In this document: positions 22,242 to 23,240 of the stretch, in pieces
Layout of the letters: each line of letters starts with the position of its first letter
Numbering within the stretch: position 1 is the first letter of the stretch
From: Candidatus Pacearchaeota archaeon
GTDB lineage: Archaea > Nanobdellota > Nanobdellia > Pacearchaeales > GW2011-AR1
Assembly (NCBI GenBank): GCA_016186375.1
Contig: JACPLS010000039.1
Span: 1 to 23,240, forward strand
Direction of reading: 5' to 3'
DNA length: 23,240 nt
Position numbers and translations under genes: made by a program
Notes under the pieces: model-generated
What the model was told of the DNA's origin: nothing
The model's input: only the letters and a program-made list of their open reading frames with translations
The model's database searches: none

Positions 22242-22679
22242 TTATAGAAATCTTCTCCACTTATCATAATCTATATCCCTTTGGCCACACATTAATAGTT
22301 TAATACTTTGTACCACCGGGTTTAATCTTTGATAAATTTTTAGTAATTCATCAAGAGGAAATTTTTCCAATATTTTATGAGGAACAGTTCCATATGTAGC
22401 AGAGTCATTTGTTAATAAAAGGGTTGTTCTCTCTTTCCATCCTCTCCCCCAATCGTCAGCTCTAACATCTCCACCACCTAACACATTAGATAAACTGAAT
22501 AATTGAGCTATTTCTCTATGTGAAGGTTGATCCATAATTGCTGGTGCGGAATAAAAAACAAGATCATCCAATTCTTTAGCAACTATAAATTTATGGTACA
22601 CTTTCTTAAAATCTACATCTGCAGGATTTACCGGTCTACTATATCTTGTATTATCAACTTTACCTATTCTATAATTCAT
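22242..22679 (-). CDS. Hypothetical protein, 145 aa, divergent from a TrmB-family regulator
   Basis: A soluble protein with MNYRIGKVDNTRYSRPVNPA at its start, followed by VYHKFIVAKELDDLVFYSAP, GGGDVRADDWGRGWKERTTL and a C-terminal RDIDYDKWRRFL. I see no catalytic signature and recognise no family. It is transcribed away from the regulator at 22806, with a dyad-symmetric element between the two promoters, so it may be that regulator's target. A perfect 14-bp palindrome (AGTAATTTATTACT, 22694-22707) lies just upstream of its ATG. Confidence 0.68.
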   Translation of the reverse strand: MNYRIGKVDNTRYSRPVNPADVDFKKVYHKFIVAKELDDLVFYSAPAIMDQPSHREIAQLFSLSNVLGGGDVRADDWGRGWKERTTLLLTNDSATYGTVPHKILEKFPLDELLKIYQRLNPVVQSIKLLMCGQRDIDYDKWRRFL

Positions 22680-22730
22680 TTTGTTTTTTCCGAAGTAATT
22701 TATTACTCCATAGTTAATATAAAATTATAG

Positions 22731-22738
22731 TATATAAA
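22731..22738 (-). promoter_or_regulatory. TATA box for the 145-aa gene
   Basis: TTTATATA on the minus strand. Transcription would begin near 22709, giving a leader of about 30 bases. A second TATA-like TTTTATATTA lies at 22714-22723. Confidence 0.45.
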
Positions 22739-22741
22739 CTT

Positions 22742-22766
22742 TTATGGTAATGTTATACTACCATAA
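22742..22766. promoter_or_regulatory. Dyad-symmetric candidate operator
   Basis: TTATGGTA (22742-22749) and TACCATAA (22759-22766) form a perfect 8-bp inverted repeat with a 9-base partly symmetric spacer. It sits between the TATA box of the leftward gene (22731-22738) and that of the rightward TrmB-family regulator (22777-22784), where one bound regulator could control both. Confidence 0.55.
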
Positions 22767-22776
22767 TATAGCAATA

Positions 22777-22784
22777 TTTATATA
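22777..22784 (+). promoter_or_regulatory. TATA box for the TrmB-family regulator
   Basis: TTTATATA centred about 25 bp upstream of the ATG at 22806; leaderless arrangement. Confidence 0.65.
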
Positions 22785-22805
22785 GTCCATGAATATTATA
22801 AAATT

Positions 22806-23240
22806 ATGAACTTCGAAATACTTAAAAAAATAGGATTGTCAGAAGGAGAAATTAAAGTCTATAACGCTTTATTTGAAATAGGTATAACTTCTATTAATAA
22901 TATACATGAAAAAGTTGGCATAGACAGAAGGAACATATACGATATTTTGAACAAATTAATTGAAAAAGGGTTAGTATCTTACATAGAAGAAAATGGTAAA
23001 AGAGTTTTCAGAACTTCAAATCCTGATAAAATTCTAAGTTATATTGAAGAGAAAAAGTCGAGTTTAGATGAAATTAAAACTGAAGTTATGAAAATTATAC
23101 CTGTTATGCAAGATATTTTCAAATCAAAAAAACAAAAGTTATTTGCGGAGTTATTTAAAGGAGCAGAAGGAATGAAAGCAGTCTGGGATGACTTATTAAA
23201 CTATGATGCAATATACTGGATTGGCTCAGGTATGTATGTT
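22806..23240 (+). CDS. TrmB-family transcriptional regulator, N-terminal part (runs off the window)
   Basis: The first 145 residues are present. Residues 1-70 form the winged helix-turn-helix typical of archaeal TrmB-like regulators: MNFEILKKIGLSEGEIKVYN, then INNIHEKVGIDRRNIYDILN, which contains the recognition helix, and the wing KGLVSYIEENGKRVFR. A coiled-coil linker follows (KILSYIEEKKSSLDEIKTEV), then the start of the effector domain (ELFKGAEGMKAVWDDLLNYD). TrmB itself senses sugars; members of this wider group control diverse genes, and the effector here is unknown. The missing C-terminus would be expected to resemble the orphan fragment at 2675-2935. Confidence 0.88.
   Translation, partial: MNFEILKKIGLSEGEIKVYNALFEIGITSINNIHEKVGIDRRNIYDILNKLIEKGLVSYIEENGKRVFRTSNPDKILSYIEEKKSSLDEIKTEVMKIIPVMQDIFKSKKQKLFAELFKGAEGMKAVWDDLLNYDAIYWIGSGMYV

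Noticed and set aside
1..23240. CRISPR array, insertion sequence transposase or rRNA
   Set aside because: No regularly spaced repeats, no transposase motifs and no rRNA-like conserved stretches were found on either strand.

Overview
The window looks like a genome fragment of a small, AT-rich archaeon, probably a DPANN lineage of the Pacearchaeota/Woesearchaeota type. The evidence is an archaeal P1/bL12-type stalk protein (C-terminus GLASLFG), an archaeal AMP phosphorylase, a TrmB-family regulator, a class II tRNA-Ser without encoded CCA, and TTTAWATA-type TATA boxes centred about 25 bp upstream of many ATGs (leaderless transcripts). Operon-internal genes more often carry GGAGG-like ribosome binding sites. 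Taxonomy is inferred from the reading alone.

Layout. 1-900: end of a ribosomal stalk operon (probable uL10 tail, a 68-aa unknown, rpl12), then a small membrane protein. 892-2110: an unknown gene, a 19-bp palindrome, and a LAGLIDADG homing endonuclease whose last 11 codons and stop lie inside tRNA-Ser(UGA). 2110-2940: decayed ground with two minus-strand coding fragments and the C-terminal third of a TrmB-like regulator. 3024-9753: mostly housekeeping or conserved genes, namely a HIT protein, a small conserved protein, an alpha/beta hydrolase with AMP phosphorylase, an AI-2E-family membrane protein, two genes behind a duplicated 19-bp promoter element, and a corrinoid adenosyltransferase with an unknown partner.

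9820-21410 is the main point of interest: an 11.6-kb envelope locus. A ribbon-helix-helix regulator overlaps cassette 1, which is a pilin-like single-pass protein (A1) followed by a 1324-aa protein (B1: N-terminal membrane anchor, long cysteine-rich domain, central hydrophobic block, Ig-like repeats with NEPAxC motifs). Cassette 2 follows directly: a paralogous A2, an MNT-type nucleotidyltransferase with a truncated HepT-like partner, the cysteine-rich domain as a separate secreted protein (B2N), two lipoproteins sharing a motif, and the membrane/Ig-like part as a separate protein (B2C). The same domains are thus fused in one copy and split in the other, and B2C keeps an N-terminal anchor like that of B1. 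I infer a surface or secretion-type assembly; its function is unknown to me.

21495-23240: a VapBC-like toxin-antitoxin pair, an unknown gene, and the start of a TrmB-family regulator, with a dyad-symmetric candidate operator between the last two divergent genes.
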